From positions 1 to 6,085 of the forward strand of contig JBDLJD010000214.1 of NCBI GenBank assembly GCA_039714495.1: a stretch of 6,085 nt of DNA. Direction: 5' to 3'. Within the stretch, counting starts at the first letter, position 1. Each line of letters opens with the position of its first letter. Source of the DNA: JAJDNW01 sp039714495 (GTDB lineage Bacteria > Desulfobacterota > Desulfobacteria > Desulfobacterales > B30-G6). A model generated the notes under the pieces. The model made no database searches and was not told where the DNA came from. It worked only from the letters and a program-made list of their open reading frames with translations. A program made the position numbers and the translations under genes. Below are positions 5,656 to 6,085 of this stretch, piece by piece.

Positions 5656-6085
5656 CGAATCAGTAGCATGTTGGCTGTAAAGGGATATCGCAGGTCGATA
5701 TGCCCTGCCAGCGTTGCTTCCTCTTGTCCTTCTATCAGAAGTTTTACGGCGGCCACATCGGGCATATTCAACACGATGGAATTGACCAGCGAATAGATCG
5801 TCATCAGTTCGGTTCTGGCGCCGCCCGGGTGATTTTCCTTTATCTCCTTTGACAGATCCACATAGGCTGTGCCGTTTTCCACAAGGTGAAAAGCCCTTAG
5901 GGATGTGCCCTGGGGGATGGTGCGCACCAGGACTTTACGCGGTCCGTCAATCAATGCCGCCACAATCACTGTGCCCAGGGCTTTTGTGTCATCCTGTTGG
6001 GCAACAACCCTGTCTTCGGCTGTCAAATACATACTTTCCTGATCGGCAAAATAAAGATGCAGTACCACTTTGCCATTCTGGGTCG
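5652..6085 (-). CDS. GerMN-domain protein, 5' end beyond the window
   Basis: The frame is open to the right edge; the codons before the GTG at 6066-6068 read T-Q-N-G-K, so the real start lies outside. The visible 143 residues fit one GerMN (sporulation/germination GerM) domain: KVVLHLYFAD as the first strand, a GP-containing segment (ALIDGPRK), IPQGTSLRAF, GTAYVDLSKEI, then GGARTELMTIYSLVNSIV, and finally DVAAVKLLIEGQEEATLAGHIDLRYPF. GerM proteins are usually envelope lipoproteins. The expected signal peptide and lipobox would lie in the missing N-terminal part. In non-spore-forming deltaproteobacteria, GerMN proteins are found beside amidase genes and probably act in the periplasm or peptidoglycan; the precise job is unknown. 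The stop TGA (5654-5652) overlaps the fusA ATG, so the two genes form one transcription unit. Family assignment is by motif recognition. Confidence 0.82.
   Translation of the reverse strand, partial: TQNGKVVLHLYFADQESMYLTAEDRVVAQQDDTKALGTVIVAALIDGPRKVLVRTIPQGTSLRAFHLVENGTAYVDLSKEIKENHPGGARTELMTIYSLVNSIVLNMPDVAAVKLLIEGQEEATLAGHIDLRYPFTANMLLIR

Noticed and set aside
4780..5796. A 338-codon open frame on the plus strand, opposite fusA
   Set aside because: It lies antisense to the highly conserved GTPase-encoding part of fusA, has no recognisable domain, and is a known kind of shadow frame created by the codon pattern of EF-G genes.

Overview
This 6.1 kb window is bacterial chromosomal DNA. It holds five protein genes, all intact except one cut by the right edge. 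No RNA gene, CRISPR array, transposase or phage gene was seen. Several traits together suggest a Desulfobacterota (deltaproteobacterial) genome: an EF-G gene outside the usual str operon, a GerMN-domain protein, an M48 protease with TPR repeats, and an intergenic block of degenerate 7-8 bp repeats. That assignment is inference from gene content; no marker gene proves it.

Left region (1-1964): parB (6-878) and soj/parA (1018-1785) lie on the minus strand, with parA upstream of parB. They form a chromosomal-type ParAB partition pair. The 139-bp AT-rich gap between them contains an 8-bp inverted repeat. The 179-bp divergent region 1786-1964 separates parA from the next gene.

Centre (1965-3618): a plus-strand gene encodes an exported M48 zinc metalloprotease with C-terminal TPR repeats, similar in architecture to BepA/YfgC. 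Its best promoter candidate puts transcription start on or next to the ATG. The 232-bp gap after it, between convergent genes, is largely filled by an unusual element. Five TCAAGG-type octamers are followed by about eight degenerate heptamers and then by inverted CCTTGA-type units, so the whole can fold into a long hairpin. A perfect 16-bp palindrome sits directly behind the stop codon of the convergent gene.

Right region (3619-6085): on the minus strand, a 5'-truncated GerMN-domain gene overlaps fusA by four bases (ATGA), so the two are probably translationally coupled. The EF-G is complete in its GTPase motifs. It carries Lys where canonical EF-G has the domain IV tip His, and it lacks the usual C-terminal tail, which marks it as a likely specialised paralogue.

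Functionally the window combines chromosome segregation (ParAB), envelope quality control (M48-TPR) and an envelope/translation gene pair (GerMN-EF-G). No complete new multi-gene system is evident. The most noteworthy points are the divergent EF-G and the intergenic repeat element.
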